Part shown: in pieces, positions 31,620-43,323 of the stretch
Position numbering within the stretch: the first letter of the stretch is position 1
Layout: each line of letters starts with the position of its first letter
DNA from: Linepithema humile
Taxonomy: Eukaryota; Arthropoda; Insecta; Hymenoptera; Formicidae
Assembly (NCBI RefSeq): GCF_040581485.1
Contig: NC_090132.1
Coordinates: forward strand, 11,667,001 to 11,731,000
DNA length: 64,000 bases
Direction: 5' to 3'
Made by a program: the position numbers and the translations under genes
Notes under the pieces: generated by a model
Seen by the model: only the letters and a program-made list of their open reading frames with translations
Database searches by the model: none
Told to the model about the DNA's origin: nothing

Positions 31620-33377
31620 TCAAAAAGAGTTGCAAGAACAATTGAATGAAAACGGTATTTGTCTATTTATACTAAAAGTGTTTTATATTTAGATTAGATT
31701 CGTTAAAATTAATATTTCTGTCTTATAATAATAATTTGAACAATAATTTATAGTGTAATAATAACCGGCAATAAATAATACAATTTTGCACTTTTTAATT
31801 ACTTATGTTTATTTTTCAGATACAAACGAAGAACAGGACGAGCGGACCGCTGACCAGGGTGGCCGAAGTGACCGAGGTGGCTAGTAGTGGTATTTGCAAC
31901 ACTGGAAAGGGTAAACTATACAGTAAATGGTATAATAAACGCCGGCAACTTATCCGTTTGAATTTTATTTCATCAGGAGGAAGAAAAGAGCATCAAAAGG
32001 GTAAAAAACGTGAAAGAGAAAATGATGGTTTGGTCTTATTTTTTTTTTTTTTTAGTGAATGTATTTTATTTAAAACGGTCAAATAAAAAAAATCTATTTC
32101 TTTTTAGAAATTGATGAACCCAATGATGATGAATGCATTGAGGTTCATGATGCTTTACTGTGGCTAAGGAACAGTTCTCAACCTTGGCCAAAAGTACTAG
32201 AATATTGGCAGCTGACTTCAAGTCAGCGGTGGATCGAATTAGTGAGAGAAAACCTATCTATAGGAGAATATATGGCCCAGTATCCAGCTCTGGATAACGA
32301 AAAAGGGTACACACTGGTAAGCGAGCACAGCATCAGATTTATTAACATGTGTTAACATTCTGCTAACACTTTTAATATGCAAGTACCTAAAACATAAGTA
32401 TAAAAGTAATAACAATTTTTGTTTTTCTGGAGATTTTGTTTCAATTCCAATACGAAATGAATTTAGGAATTTGGTATTAGATACTTAATATTAAAATCAT
32501 TATTATCTTGATTATCATTATCTTTTTTGTAGATCTTTTCTATATTTACATTTTTTTGTGTAGCTTGAGCTTGATTTTGAGAAGAAATATACTGACGAAT
32601 TTATGAAATTGTTTGTGAACTGGCAAAAACTATCAGATTTTTTATTTGGAAAACTATCTGCAAAATTAAAAGATTTTTTCAATGATGAAGTTTCTGATGG
32701 TAAAAAAATTGTCAGAAATTAGTTTAAAAAAAATGTTCCTTTCGAGATTATTATAACTGTTTACTTTTTTCAGATCTCAAGACACTTCAAGTGTTGAATA
32801 ATCTTTCTTATTTGTTTGCTCCTATAAATGCAAGGAAACAAACAAAACAAATAAAAGAGTTCATCTAAGGCTGAAGTGCAGGAAAGTTTTGTTCTTCATG
32901 TTAAAGTGAGTTCATATTTTTTGTGATCTTTTGCAGTTTTCAATTAATATCTAATAACATAATAAAAACCTCACAGCATGAAGCTGAATATTTTACAAAA
33001 TCTAAATTATATTTTATTTGCAGATAATTGGAGATTTGGAAGTACAACTCAGAGCTCGGGAGGCAAAACTGATTCAGTACGGTTGTACATTTCAACCTTT
33101 GGTGGCAATCATTGGACCAGAACTAGCCTGTATTGAGCAGAGTTTCGTCGTTCTAGGAGTCAAAAAATATTATGAAGTGGACACTCCTTTGAAAGCGGTA
33201 GATATTTGTTTTAAAATTTTCCACGTTCTACATATTCAGTATCCTCCTGAGTGCGCTCAATTATGGCAGTTCCTTCAGCGTGCTGCCTATGAGATGCCAC
33301 GAAATCGTCAATACGACCCTCATTATAGTGGAGTCGAAGCTCTTTTGCGCAAATTTTCTCAATTTTCTAAAAATTAG
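30974..33377 (+). pseudogene. Gene 1 of a transposon-like pair: Q-rich multi-exon protein
   Basis: Exon 1 is only ATGTCCC (30974-30980) before GTAAGT. Exon 2 (31487-31654) encodes a coiled coil and a poly-Gln run. Later exons are about 31820, 32108-32316 (ALLWLRNSSQPWPKVLEYW), 32564-32699 (LELDFEKKYTDEFMKLFVNW), 32774-32905 and 33025-33377 (LQPLVAIIGPELACIEQ-like, then PLKAVDICFKIFHVLHIQYP). Junctions follow GT..AG. In-frame stops near 31880 and a one-base shift near 32860 suggest decay, although alternative exon ends could avoid the first. From memory this C-terminal domain recurs in multiple copies in insect genomes beside genes like the next one. Function unknown. Confidence 0.5.
31580..31617. 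repeat. CAG repeat coding for poly-glutamine
   Basis: About twelve CAG codons in frame within exon 2; a length-variable tract. Confidence 0.85.
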
Positions 33378-33787
33378 TGTTGTCTTTCTAGATTAAATTT
33401 TATAAAAACAAGTTTTGTATGTTCTTTTATGTATACGATTTGTGATTTATTTTTAGTTTATTTTTTTTAATTTAGCAAGTTTATTAATGTTAAAATTTAT
33501 ATGATTTATTTTTAGTGCATTTTTTTAGTTTAGTTAGTTTATTAATATTAAAGTAAAAATGTCTGTATGTAGCTTGTGTCACGTAAACCTCCTATCCATT
33601 CGAAGCTTGTTAATTCACCTTGAAATAAGACATTTCATAAATAATACATTCAAATGTGGAGAAAATCTTTGTTTTAGAACATTCAGTTTAAAAAATTCCT
33701 TTAGAAAACATTTGCAGACAACTCACAAATTTTCAATGGAATGTGAAGTAAAAAAGAAAAAAACTATTGAGAATGATTTATGTATTA

Positions 33788-34670
33788 GGTCCTTGAATAA
33801 GTTCTCGCTGTTTCTTAAAAGATGGCGTAGCGGCACTCTGTGCATGGAATTTCGTACGGAAACGCATCAGCTAAGTAGTACTATATGTAACCTCAAATTC
33901 TAGTAGATACAGTTTACCACAGTGTCAACCACGTGTTTAATTACCTATTGCGAAAATGTCTACTTTTGTGCCAAATAAAGTGTTTTTGCGGGGAATTTTA
34001 TTGCACTGCTTTATTCAAAAGAAATCTGCAGCTGAAGCACACAGAATTCTTGTTGAAACATATGGTGACAATGCTCTGTCGAATACGACATGCAGAGACT
34101 GGTTTAGGCGCTTTAAAAATAATGACTTTGACCTTGAAGATAAAGAACGTTCTGGAGCACCGACAAAGTTTGAAGACGAAGAAACCTAATGAAACTATCA
34201 CGGGAGCTCGCTATCGACTTCAGATGATGCGTTTGAGTCGAGCTCTAAAAGAAAAGCGGCCACTATACGGGCAGAGACACGACAAAGTCATTTTGTTACA
34301 TGACAATGCTCGGCCACATGTGGCAAAACCAGTCAAAACTTACCTGGAAACGCTTCAATGGGAAGTTCTACCTCACCCGCCGTATTCACCGGACATAGCC
34401 CCCTCGGATTACCACTTGTTTCGGTCGATGGCGCATGGTTTGAGCGAGCAGCGCTTCCATTCTTTCGAAGAAACCGAAAAATGGGTCGATTCATGGATTG
34501 CGTCAAAAGATGAATCGTTTTTTCGACGGGGGATTCAATTACTGCCAGAAAGATGGGAGAAAGTGGTCTCTAATGATGGACAATACTTTGAGTAAAGTTA
34601 TTGTAAGCCTTATATTTTAAATTAATGTTTTTTTTTAACAAAAAAAACAGCGAGAACTTATTCAAGGTCC
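33788..34670 (+). mobile_element. Mariner element, internally deleted, TA target duplication
   Basis: Inverted ends GGTCCTTGAATAAGTTCTCG (33788) and mirror (34670), flanked by TA on both sides. At 883 bp it is about 400 bp shorter than a full mariner because the middle of the transposase is missing. Confidence 0.92.
33956..34595 (+). pseudogene. Mariner transposase lacking its middle third
   Basis: N-terminal helix-turn-helix domain is present (MSTFVPNKVFLRGILLHCF, AAEAHRILVETYGDNA, WFRRFKNNDFDLEDKERSG) to 34189. Then the frame changes and coding resumes far downstream with RYRLQMMRLSRALKEKRPLY, LLHDNARPHVA and PPYSPDIAPSDYHLF, ending NDGQYFE. The deletion removed the first catalytic Asp; the second and third, 34 residues apart (D34D), remain. 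A dead enzyme, though its ends could be moved in trans. Confidence 0.88.
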
Positions 34671-35901
34671 TAATAGTAACAGTATATCAGAAATTAATTT
34701 TGACTTTACTGAGAATAATGAGCCAAATATTAATGACAATATTAATGACATGAAATTTGTTACTTCTAAAAAATTTTCATCATTGCTAAGACAGTTGATT
34801 TGTTTGTTGCAAAACTTTATAGTAATCCTCATTTTCCCAGAAATTTAATTCAAAAAGTAGTTGTCGATTCCAGTTTAATGGTTAGGAGTGGCACTTTTAA
34901 GAGAAAAAGTTATAAATGTTCTACAAACTGGTCAGTGCGCTCAAAATGAAGTTCTAGGCATAGAGTTAATGTTTAAGATATTAGAAAACTCTTTCAAACA
35001 TTTACAATCAGAATATCTTCGTTGCAAATATTTTTCAAATGCAGGTGATTATGTAGCTCCAATTCCATATGAAATGGGTAAAATGTTTTGTGCAGAAAGA
35101 TGTAATAATACTATGAAGGGGAAATATATTTCTGTATATGGTCAGTATATTCCATTAGATTCTATGCTGCAAAAGTTTTTTGAATTGCCTGGTGCTTTAA
35201 AAGAAACTTTAAATTACATGGATTTCCTTGAAAAAGATAGTAAGGGTCTTCATAACTTTGTCCAGGGCTTCTTATGGGCAAAAAAAAAAACAAAAATATA
35301 GTAGAGGATATTGTTTTTCGTTTGTTTGTATATTTCGATGATTTAGAGGTAAACAATCCTCTAGGAAGTCATTCAGGGAAACTTGGTGCTGTCTATGTGA
35401 CAGTGCCATGTCTCCCTCCAGAATGTTGTTCCATTCTAAAAAATATTTTTTTAGTACTTTTATTTGAAAGTTGGACGAGACCATATTTTAAAAATAAGGC
35501 AACCTTTGCTCCTCTTGTAAATGTTTTTAAAAAGACTCGAAAATGATGGTATTACTATTAAAAGTAGTGAAGGAGATAAGCATGTTTATTTTGTATTAGC
35601 ACTTATCACTGGTGATAATTTAGGCTTAAATGGAGTTCTTGGAATGATAGAGTCATTTTCTGCAAACTATTTTTGCAGAATTTGCAAAATGCATAAATCT
35701 GACACACAAGATGCGAATATAGGATGTGTAGAAAAATGTGCACTTTTGAGAGATTCTATCAGTTATAAAGAGGACTTAAAGTTAAACGACTATACACAAA
35801 CAGGATTAAAAGAAGAATGTACGTTTCATGAAGTGCCATCATATCATACGCGTAACTTTTTCCCTGACGGAAAGATGAAAAATGAAAAATTTTGCCATTG
35901 A

Positions 35902-36236
35902 AAATAATATGTAAAAAGTTACGCATGATCGCTGCCCTTAACTCACATTTGCACAAATAACTACTGATTTGTTAAAATCTTTCATGAAACTTTATTAATG
36001 ATTGGTAATCCTAATAAATCAAACATTTTGCCAACAAATAAAACGGCATAATGATTTCACATAATCGCTCGTCATACAAATGATTTGCTGAAGAAACGAA
36101 AGACTGTTAGTTATATTTACGGTGGCAATTGCTACCACAACAAATATAAAGTAAAAAACCAAATTCGTCCCTCGTACTGCTATGTTTGTTGTCACTATAG
36201 TAACTAATCAAATTTGTTACAGGTACTTCTCTTTTG
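35902..36236. other. AT-rich spacer
   Basis: No gene. A short palindrome GGTGGCAATTGCTACCAC lies near 36121. Confidence 0.5.
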
Positions 36237-36857
36237 TTATTTTAACAAAAGTATTTCTCTCAGTTGACAGATAGCGCGCTCCTCGTCAGCGCTTACAATC
36301 TCTACAGATTCTCCCAAAGTAACGCGCAACGATGGGCAACTTGCAAAATCTCTACCGAGTAGAACGCTATATGCCATCGTATCTCGCGGCACGACGTAAA
36401 ATTTCATTTTCACTCGCATATCACGGACGTTTAAATCGCCATAGAAGATACCGTCGATCCTCAATCGCGAGCCATTGATTCCGCAAAACTGACTCACATC
36501 TCCGTCGCAAGGCAGGCGCAACTCATCCGGAACCATATCACTCAGAATGAGACTAATCGGCGATCCCGAGTCTATTATCGCATCGACAACATGTTCGCGC
36601 AATCTCCCGTTTCCGTCCTCCGCCGAAATCTTTGCGGGTACCATGTATGGTTTCGGTAACGCAACGGGTTGCACAACATTTACCGATGCGACACTCGCGA
36701 GTCTTCTAGGCGCTTCCGACGCAGACGACTGACTCTTCCTCGGGCACTCCCTCGCCAAATGCTCCGACGATTCACAAATGTAGCATTTTCGCTTGTCCCA
36801 CTCCTTTCCTTCGATAACTATTTTATTATTCATGGTAGAATTCATCAGATTACACAC
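36237..36857 (-). pseudogene. Gypsy-type gag-protease fragment
   Basis: A 206-codon frame with a zinc knuckle near the N-terminus (CYICESSEHLAREC, CCHC) and a retropepsin (VVDAIIDSGSPISLILSD, with the catalytic Asp in DSG; later SVLLGRDFASC). It would process gag and bind the RNA genome. The frame stays open upstream to about 36890, so the ATG at 36857 may be internal. No RT or integrase follows on the left; the fragment ends at 36237 amid unrelated sequence. It is a separate remnant and lies 10 kb from the gypsy pol at 47.5-50.3 kb, which has no gag of its own; the two could belong to one family. Confidence 0.7.
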
Positions 36858-36890
36858 GAGGTCCTTCTCTCTTAGAAGCCGGCGAGAGAG

Positions 36891-37187
36891 TCGTGTTCTT
36901 TCCTCGACCGGTCGTTAAGTCCCTTTCTCTCTCTTTTGCATTGCTCGAAAGTCGAGCCGGAAAACAAATATGGCCTTGCGCCGGCCGTTCGAATTGACAA
37001 CAGCTTCCAACGCCTCAGCGATACTCTAACGACTATTCATATTATGCTCACATTATTAAGTTAAGCCTCTTTATATGATATAATAATTAATAGAATAAAT
37101 GTTGGCTAATGAATGTTTAGATTCTCGTAAATAAGATCAATGTATGTAATTTTCGTACACTTTAGTATCTCGAATCCGAGATCATGT
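36891..37187. other. Spacer, possible remnant of the gag region
   Basis: No convincing frame; ends with GATCATGT, the left target duplication of the hAT element. Confidence 0.4.
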
Positions 37188-37456
37188 CAGTGCTGCCAGT
37201 CGGGCCGGGTTGCCCCTCCGTTGTTTAAAGTCCCGCGCGCGTAACCATGGTAACCGCAGTAACGTATTATGGGCGCGCAGCTGTGGCGTGACCGCGTGAT
37301 CCCAGTAAACAGATAGGCGGTAGACGGTAAGACGCAAGACAACGTGTGATGGTGTGATGTGACATGAAGAAGAAGAAATAGGAAAAACAAATAGGTAAGT
37401 AATTGTGATATGTATATCTGTGATAATTATTTGTAATTATCTGTGATATTAGCTGC

Positions 37457-37458
37457 AA

Positions 37459-37528
<70 letters not shown>
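37457..37528. repeat. (GTA)n microsatellite in the hAT 5' leader
   Basis: About 23 triplets of GTA/TAG without interruption. Confidence 0.95.
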
Positions 37529-37628
37529 TTGCAATATTATTTGTGTAATATATATATATATATTATTTGTGCAATATTATTGTGATAAATTTTAAAAATG
37601 AGTAGTCTTAATAACGATAATAATAATA

Positions 37629-39604
37629 TTGAGAAAGGAGCTATTAAAAAAAAAAGTTAAAGTTAGAAATTTTAATCAGTCGTGGTTAGAGGAAGATATT
37701 TTTAAAGGATGGTTAGCTCCCCATCCAGAAGAAAATAAAGCTTTGTGCGTTATATGTAATAAAACTATCAGATGTTGCAAAACGGATTTAAGACAGCATT
37801 CACAGACGGTTACACATATATATAATATGAAGGGTCAAACTCAAAGTCTCGATAATCATAACAAGCATTCTTTGCAATATAATGAAAGAGTAAAACGCGC
37901 GGAAATAAAATTAGCAGCTTTTTTTGCCGACCATAATGTAGCTTTTTCTACTGTAGATCATTTAATACCGTTAATAAAAGATATTTGTTTTGAACCTAAA
38001 ATTGCACAAGATCTTACACTAGGCCGAACTAAATGTATTCGTATTGTTAAAAATATTATTTAAAAGCGCGAAAAAGAAAAATTAATTTCCATTTTGCAAA
38101 CATGTAAATTTTCCATTTTAATTGATGAAAGTACGGATATAACAAATACAAAATTCATGTGCCTGCTTGTTAAATATGTTTCGCCAATTAATAAAAAAGT
38201 AAAAACACAATTATTAGAGTTATTAGCATTAGATGCTACAAACTGTACTGCAAGTAAAATTTTTGAAGTTTTTAAAACATTTTTAGAAGAAAAAAATATT
38301 AATATTAAAAATATTATTGGAATGGCAAGTGATAACACGCTGCAGTAATGACCGGGTGTAATAATTCTTTTTTCTCGCGTTTAAAAACTGAAGTACTTGG
38401 TGTAGTATTATTAAATTGTATTCATCCGCGATTGTGGCTAGTAAAGCTTGTGAAAAATTGCCACAAAAATGTGAAACTATCATTAGAAATATTACAAGTT
38501 ATATTTCGGGTAGTGCAAAAAGATGTGCAATTTTAGAAATGGTTCAAAACTCTTTAAATGTTGAAAAACAAAATGTTAAAATTATCTAATACAAGGTGGC
38601 TTGCTTTACACCAATGCGTGACTAGACTTCTTGATAATTGAGAAGTTCTGCAAAATTACTTTCACTCGGCCGTTGTAGAAGAAAAATCTAGATCTGCAGA
38701 AACTATTCTTGCGCAATTAAATGATAATGCCATTAAAGCCTATTTATTATTTTTAAAATATTCGTTAAATTTTTTCAATACATTTAATGCTCTTTTTCAG
38801 TCACGCAAAATTTTAGTACATAAATTATATTCTAGTAGTCAAAAAATAATATTTAATATGGCTGATAATTTTATGATTTTAGAGACTTTGGATGACATCT
38901 CTACTTTAAATGTAGATGATGAAAATAATATGAAACAACTGACTGATATATGTGTGGGACCATTATGTGAAAGCTTTTTGCAAACTCAGCCTTTAGAATT
39001 TGTGCAAGTAAAATTAAAATGTTTAGATTTTTATAAAACAGCTGTTAAAGAAATGATGAAACGTTTACCTTATAACGATCCTTTATTTCAACAATTAACT
39101 TTTTTAAATCCTAAAATTGCACTTTATCGTGAAGGTAGAGTTCAAATTAAAGATTTGTCATTTATTGCTACGCGTTTAAATATTGAAAATATTGATATTA
39201 GCAAATTAGCTGTAGAGTGGAGAATTTTGCCAACTTCTTTTAATGATTTAGAAAAAAAAGAATTAGTTATTTTAGAAATCGATGAGGTGTGGAAAAAAAT
39301 ATTTGATCTTAAAAATTTTAATGAGAAAAAGATGTTTCCAAATTTAGAGTTATTAGTTGAGTCCGTTCTTACTTTTCCTCATTCAAATGCCGAAGCGGAA
39401 CGGATCTTTTCAATAGTAACGGACACAAAAACTAAGAAAAGAAATTGTTTAGCTGATGATACAATTTCCGCTATTTGTAAAATTAAATCTAGTTTTCAGG
39501 CTGAGAATATTACTTGTGTAAATTTTGAAGTAGATTCGCGACATATAGAATTGCACAACACGCAAAACTTATATCCGAAGCAACATACATCTGATAGTAA
39601 TTAA
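37629..39604 (+). pseudogene. hAT transposase, decayed
   Basis: BED-type finger LCVICNKTIRCCKTDLRQHS near the start, after WLEEDIFKGWLAPH; catalytic-region phrases FSILIDESTDITNTKF (38115), GMASDNT (38325), LSNTRWLALHQCVTRLLDN (38580). The C-terminal half is open for 248 codons (38858-39604) and includes the dimerisation block HSNAEAERIFSIVTDTKTKK. Stop at 38061-38063, shift near 38340, and further breaks between 38400 and 38860. An ATG at 37597 in another frame may be the original start. It is the same type as the minus-strand hAT at 28427. Confidence 0.85.
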
Positions 39605-39705
39605 TTTTTTTATTTTAATTTTTTTTATTTTTTTTAAATTTAAATTTAAATTTTCATAGTTTTAACTTTTTTATTCGCACATGTAGCAATTTTTTTAATT
39701 AATTA

Positions 39706-41006
39706 TCAGGAGTACAAATTAGTTCGGTCCGTTTTTCAAAAGATAGCTCTGGCTGTTGTGAATGGTTCATAGTGACAGCAGATTTTGGCGGTTTCAGAGA
39801 GGTTAGACATCTGCTAATAATATTCAGTTTATATCGCTTTGAGTTTCATACAAAAACCTTGATTTTTACTGTGTTCGAAATGTCGAATTTTGTGCTAACC
39901 AAGCAGCATTTGCGGGAGGTTTTAATTTTCTGCTTTAATTGGAAGAAAAGTGCAGCTGAAGCCCATCGAATGCTTGTCGAAGTTTATGGTGACACTGCTC
40001 CAACTGATAAATCATGTAAGGAATGGTTTCGACGTTTCAAGGATGGAGATTTCAGCGTTGAAGACAAGCCTCGCTCTGGACAGCCAAAAAAATTCGAAGA
40101 CAAAGAATTAGAGGCATTACTCGAAGAAGATCAGAGTCAAACGCAAGAGGAGCTTGCAGGATCATTGGGAGTAACTCAACAAGCCGTTTCTGTACGATTG
40201 AGAGCCATGGGAATGATACAAAAACTAGGAAATTGGGTGCCTTATGAACTCAAACCGAGAGACGTTGAAAGGCGATTTTTCACTTGCGAGCTGCTGATTC
40301 AAAGGCAACAAAGAAAAGATTTTTTGCATCGGATTGTGACTGGAAATGAGAAGTGGATATTCTACGACAACCCCAAGAGGAAAAAATACTACGCTAAGCC
40401 CGGTTAATCGTTGCCATCGACCTCAACATCAACACCAAAGCCGAACATTCATGGTTCGAAGATCATGCTCTGTATCTGGTGGGACCAAAAGGGTGTTGTT
40501 TACTATGAGCTGCTGAAACCTGGCGATTCCATTACGGGCGATCGGTATCGGCTTCAATTGGTTCGTTTGAGCCGTGCATTGCGAAAAAAACGGCCGGAAT
40601 ACGAGCAAAGACATGATAAAGTTATTCTTCTTCATGACAACGCTCGGCCTCATGTCGCAAAAGTCGTAAAAAAATATTTGGAAACGCTCAAATGGGATGT
40701 TTTACCGCACCCGCCGTATTCTCCGGACATTGCTCCTTCTGATTACTGGTTGTTCCAAAAGATGCAGCACGATTTGGCAGGTCACCGGTTCACTTCTTTC
40801 GCAGAAATCGAAAATTGGCTCCAAACTTGGATCGCCTCCAAAGACGAGTCATTTTTTCGAGATGGAATTCGAAAATTGGTTGAGAGATGGGAAAAAGTAG
40901 TAGCCAGCGATGGACAATACTTTAATTAATCTGTTCATTCATTTTGTTTTGAAATAAATGCATTTTTGAATACAAAAAAACAGACCGAACTAATTTGTAC
41001 TCCTGA
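39706..41006 (+). mobile_element. Full-length mariner, 1,301 bp, TA target duplication, nested in hAT
   Basis: Ends TCAGGAGTACAAATTAGTTC (39706) and mirror at 41006, each flanked by TA. The right end lies just after the transposase stop and AATAAA. Length is that of a standard mariner. Confidence 0.93.
39880..40929 (+). pseudogene. Mariner transposase with a single nonsense codon
   Basis: One frame of about 349 codons from MSNFVLTKQHLREVL to DGQYFN, broken only by TAA at 40405-40407. It has two N-terminal helix-turn-helix units (AAEAHRMLVEVYGD; TQEELAGSLGVTQQAVSVRL) and the linker WVPYEL. Catalytic Asps are at KWIFYDNPKR, LLHDNARPH and YSPDIAPSDYW, with 34 residues between the last two (D34D). 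The chosen ATG follows the 5' leader; an earlier in-frame ATG at 39772 lies within it. It would cut and paste at TA. The copy is otherwise near perfect, so the insertion is recent or the stop may be polymorphic. Confidence 0.92.
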
Positions 41007-41657
41007 TATAAAATATTAATGTTCTTTTTTAATTTCAGATATTCTTGTCTAGTCTTTAAGATCTTTTTATTTTATTTTATGATAATAATATATTTTATTT
41101 CAGATAAGAATATTTTATTTTAGTCGTTCATAATAATTATAAAGTTTATTTTATGTTATAAAAAAAGATGAAAAAAGACTGATAATTTATAATATTAATA
41201 TATTAATATAATATTAATATGTAATATAATTTATAATTATATAATTTATAATATAATATTTTATTTTAATGAAATGTTTATTTTTATGTTATAAAAATAT
41301 TATAATTTTTGTTTTCATGAATACTGGTAAGGTTTTTGGCAGTTTTCCTTACCCTTGTAACAAATGTTGGTATTCATTATTTATTATTTCTGCCAAATAA
41401 AGCATTTTTTTGTAATTATAAAAATGTGTCTTTACACTTATTTTCCTATTATATTCTATCCTATCCTATTCCTTTCTTTTAAATAAATATTTTTATCGCT
41501 TCCTATTCTCATTCTAAAATTCTTTCCTTATTATTAAAAAAAAATAAAAATTTAGATTTATGTTTACTGGGATCCACACATCTTACAATACAGTACTGTG
41601 CACGGCCTGGTTTGTGGAGGGGATTGGAGGGGCAACCCGGCCCGACTGGCAGCACTG

Positions 41658-41804
41658 GATCATGTATACGTTAATAATGTCTCTAGTAGACAAATTAATT
41701 TTCTATATAAAAAATATTAATAATTCTCGCACTAACATTCAGCAATGGCTTGAGATGCCTTTCAATTTGTATTAATTTTATATAAAATATATTGTGTTAC
41801 ATAG
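41658..41804. other. Spacer
   Basis: AT-rich flank of the hAT; no feature. Confidence 0.4.
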
Positions 41805-42240
41805 TGTTACGTCCTAATAGAAGATTTCTTTGGACTTGGCGATCAATATAGACGGGCCTGATTGCACGAACCGAACGGCTTATTAGGACTAGCGACGGGT
41901 CAGCGACCGGAGGAATCGTGTTACTCCGTCGACAAGTCAACCGTTCGTAGGTTTTCTTTTGGGTCAAGAAATTGAATTCCTTTTACCCGGGACGGAACCT
42001 TTGTGCAAAATTTGAGAGGGAAGTAAGAAACAAACAAGAAGGGTTTTGTTAAATAAATAAAAATAAAATTTGGTTAATTAAAAATTGACATTGGATCTTT
42101 TATTCGAGTATGGTTACATAGACAAATAAAAAATAATTGTAAAAAGATAATAATGATAACAGCGAACTAATTATGATACATTAAAAGTTTATTATTATTT
42201 ATTCTTATATGTAATAACATTACGCACACAAAAAAAGGAA
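41805..42240 (-). mobile_element. LTR end fragment related to the solo LTR at 2605
   Basis: Starts TGTTACGTCCTAATAG and follows 2605-2860 closely, for instance CAAGTCAACCG and TTTTCTTTTGGGTCAAG and ACGGAACCTTTGTGC. Similarity fades after about 42050, and a mariner-type end begins at 42251. Only the terminal third of the LTR is here. Confidence 0.7.
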
Positions 42241-42863
42241 AACATATATACAGGGTGTCCCGTAAAGACCGTAACAACGCTTAGGGGTATATTTCTGAGA
42301 TAATTCTGAGCAAAAAATCTTAATACCAAAATACTCAGGGTGTAATGGTTTTTGAATTAGAAGCATTTAAAGTTTGCGAATAAGATAGCCTGAAATTTGC
42401 GCGCTCAGGTGTGTACACGGTGTAAGAATATAAGGTAATTTTATTGTATTCTATCAAAAAATCTGTGATCAAGATGTCATAGTTAAGGCATGTCACACAA
42501 GATGTCACGTTGGTGCAAGACCCAAGTAAAAAAGAATAGAAGATGTGGATAGATGTGAATAGAAAAGGATAGATGATGAATCTCTAAAGCACATCTATAT
42601 ATAATTATAATCCTAAATAATAAAAATTTTTTAAAATAAAACTTTTAACATTGTGTATAAAAATATATATCACTGACAAAATATTTTTTAATTTTTTTGT
42701 AACAAATTATTCTTAGTTAAATTTGCAGAAAATATAATTAATAATGTATTCCAGTCTTTATAGAAAATTAAGTTTCTTTAAGAAAATGAATATTTATAAT
42801 TAAGTTCCGCAGGACAATAAAATTTTAATAAAATTTCTATATATGTATACAGTATATGTATAC

Positions 42864-43323
42864 CATATGTCTGGCAATAATCGCCCCACCGGTCATATAT
42901 AGGTAGAGGAGGTCAAATCGAGTAGAAAAGTCCTTTACCATTTTTTAATTTTCATAATAAGTACTGAGTAATTAACGAAAAAAGATCGGCGAATCTGCGC
43001 GAGTAAAGCGCGCGCGGTGAGAAGGACGTCCCACTGCTATGCGATCACTAGGCGCGCGATGAAGCGTTGGGAGGAGCGCTCTACAAATGACAATGGCAAC
43101 ATACGAGCGGCGCGTAACGCTAGATCCTTGTGTCCTAGTGATCGCGTAGCAGTGGGACGTCCTTCTCACCGCGCGCGCTTTACTCGCGCGGATTCGCCGA
43201 TCTTTTTTCGTTAATTACTCAGTACTTATTATAAAAATTAAAAAATGGTAAAGGACTTTTCTACTCGATTTGACCTCCTCTACCTGTATATGACCGGTGG
43301 GGCGATTATTGCCAGACACCCTG
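42864..43323. mobile_element. Mariner-type MITE with ~190-bp inverted arms
   Basis: The right end is GGCAATAATCGCCCC read inversely then GACACCCTG; the left end has lost its CAGGG start (CCATATGTCTGGCAATAATC). Arms 42871-43060 and 43323-43135 match closely, including the GC-rich AAGCGCGCGCGGTGAGAAGG. A GATCACTAG/CTAGTGATC pair borders the unpaired centre. No coding function. Confidence 0.82.

Larger units (their letters stand above)
33559..35901 (+). pseudogene. Gene 2 of the pair: C2H2 finger plus transposase-like domain, split by mariner
   Basis: The start MSVCSLCHVNLLSIRSLLIH leads into two C2H2 fingers (C-x2-C...H, then FKCGENLCFRTFSLKNSFRKH). A mariner interrupts it at 33788. After 34672 the acidic linker resumes, then LLREKVINVL ... 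YVAPIPYEMGKMFCAERC-like sequence (34888-35301). Next comes DLEVNNPLGSHSGKLGAVYV and LPPECCSILKNIFLVLLFES (35274-35520), then YFVLALITGDNLGLNGVLGM with ESFSANYFCRICKMHKS (35521-35901). The NPLGS-KLGA and FxCRIC blocks resemble the Tnp2/CACTA-like transposases of animals as I recall them. Frame changes occur at an A10 run (35280) and near 35525. Confidence 0.55.
37188..41657 (+). mobile_element. hAT transposon, complete ends, 8-bp target duplication
   Basis: Terminal repeats CAGTGCTGCCAGTCGGGCCG (37188) and mirror at 41657 match for about 32 bp. GATCATGT is duplicated at 37180-37187 and 41658-41665. CAGTG ends and 8-bp duplications define hAT. Without the nested mariner (39706-41006) it is about 3.17 kb. 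Its transposase has several breaks. Confidence 0.95.
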
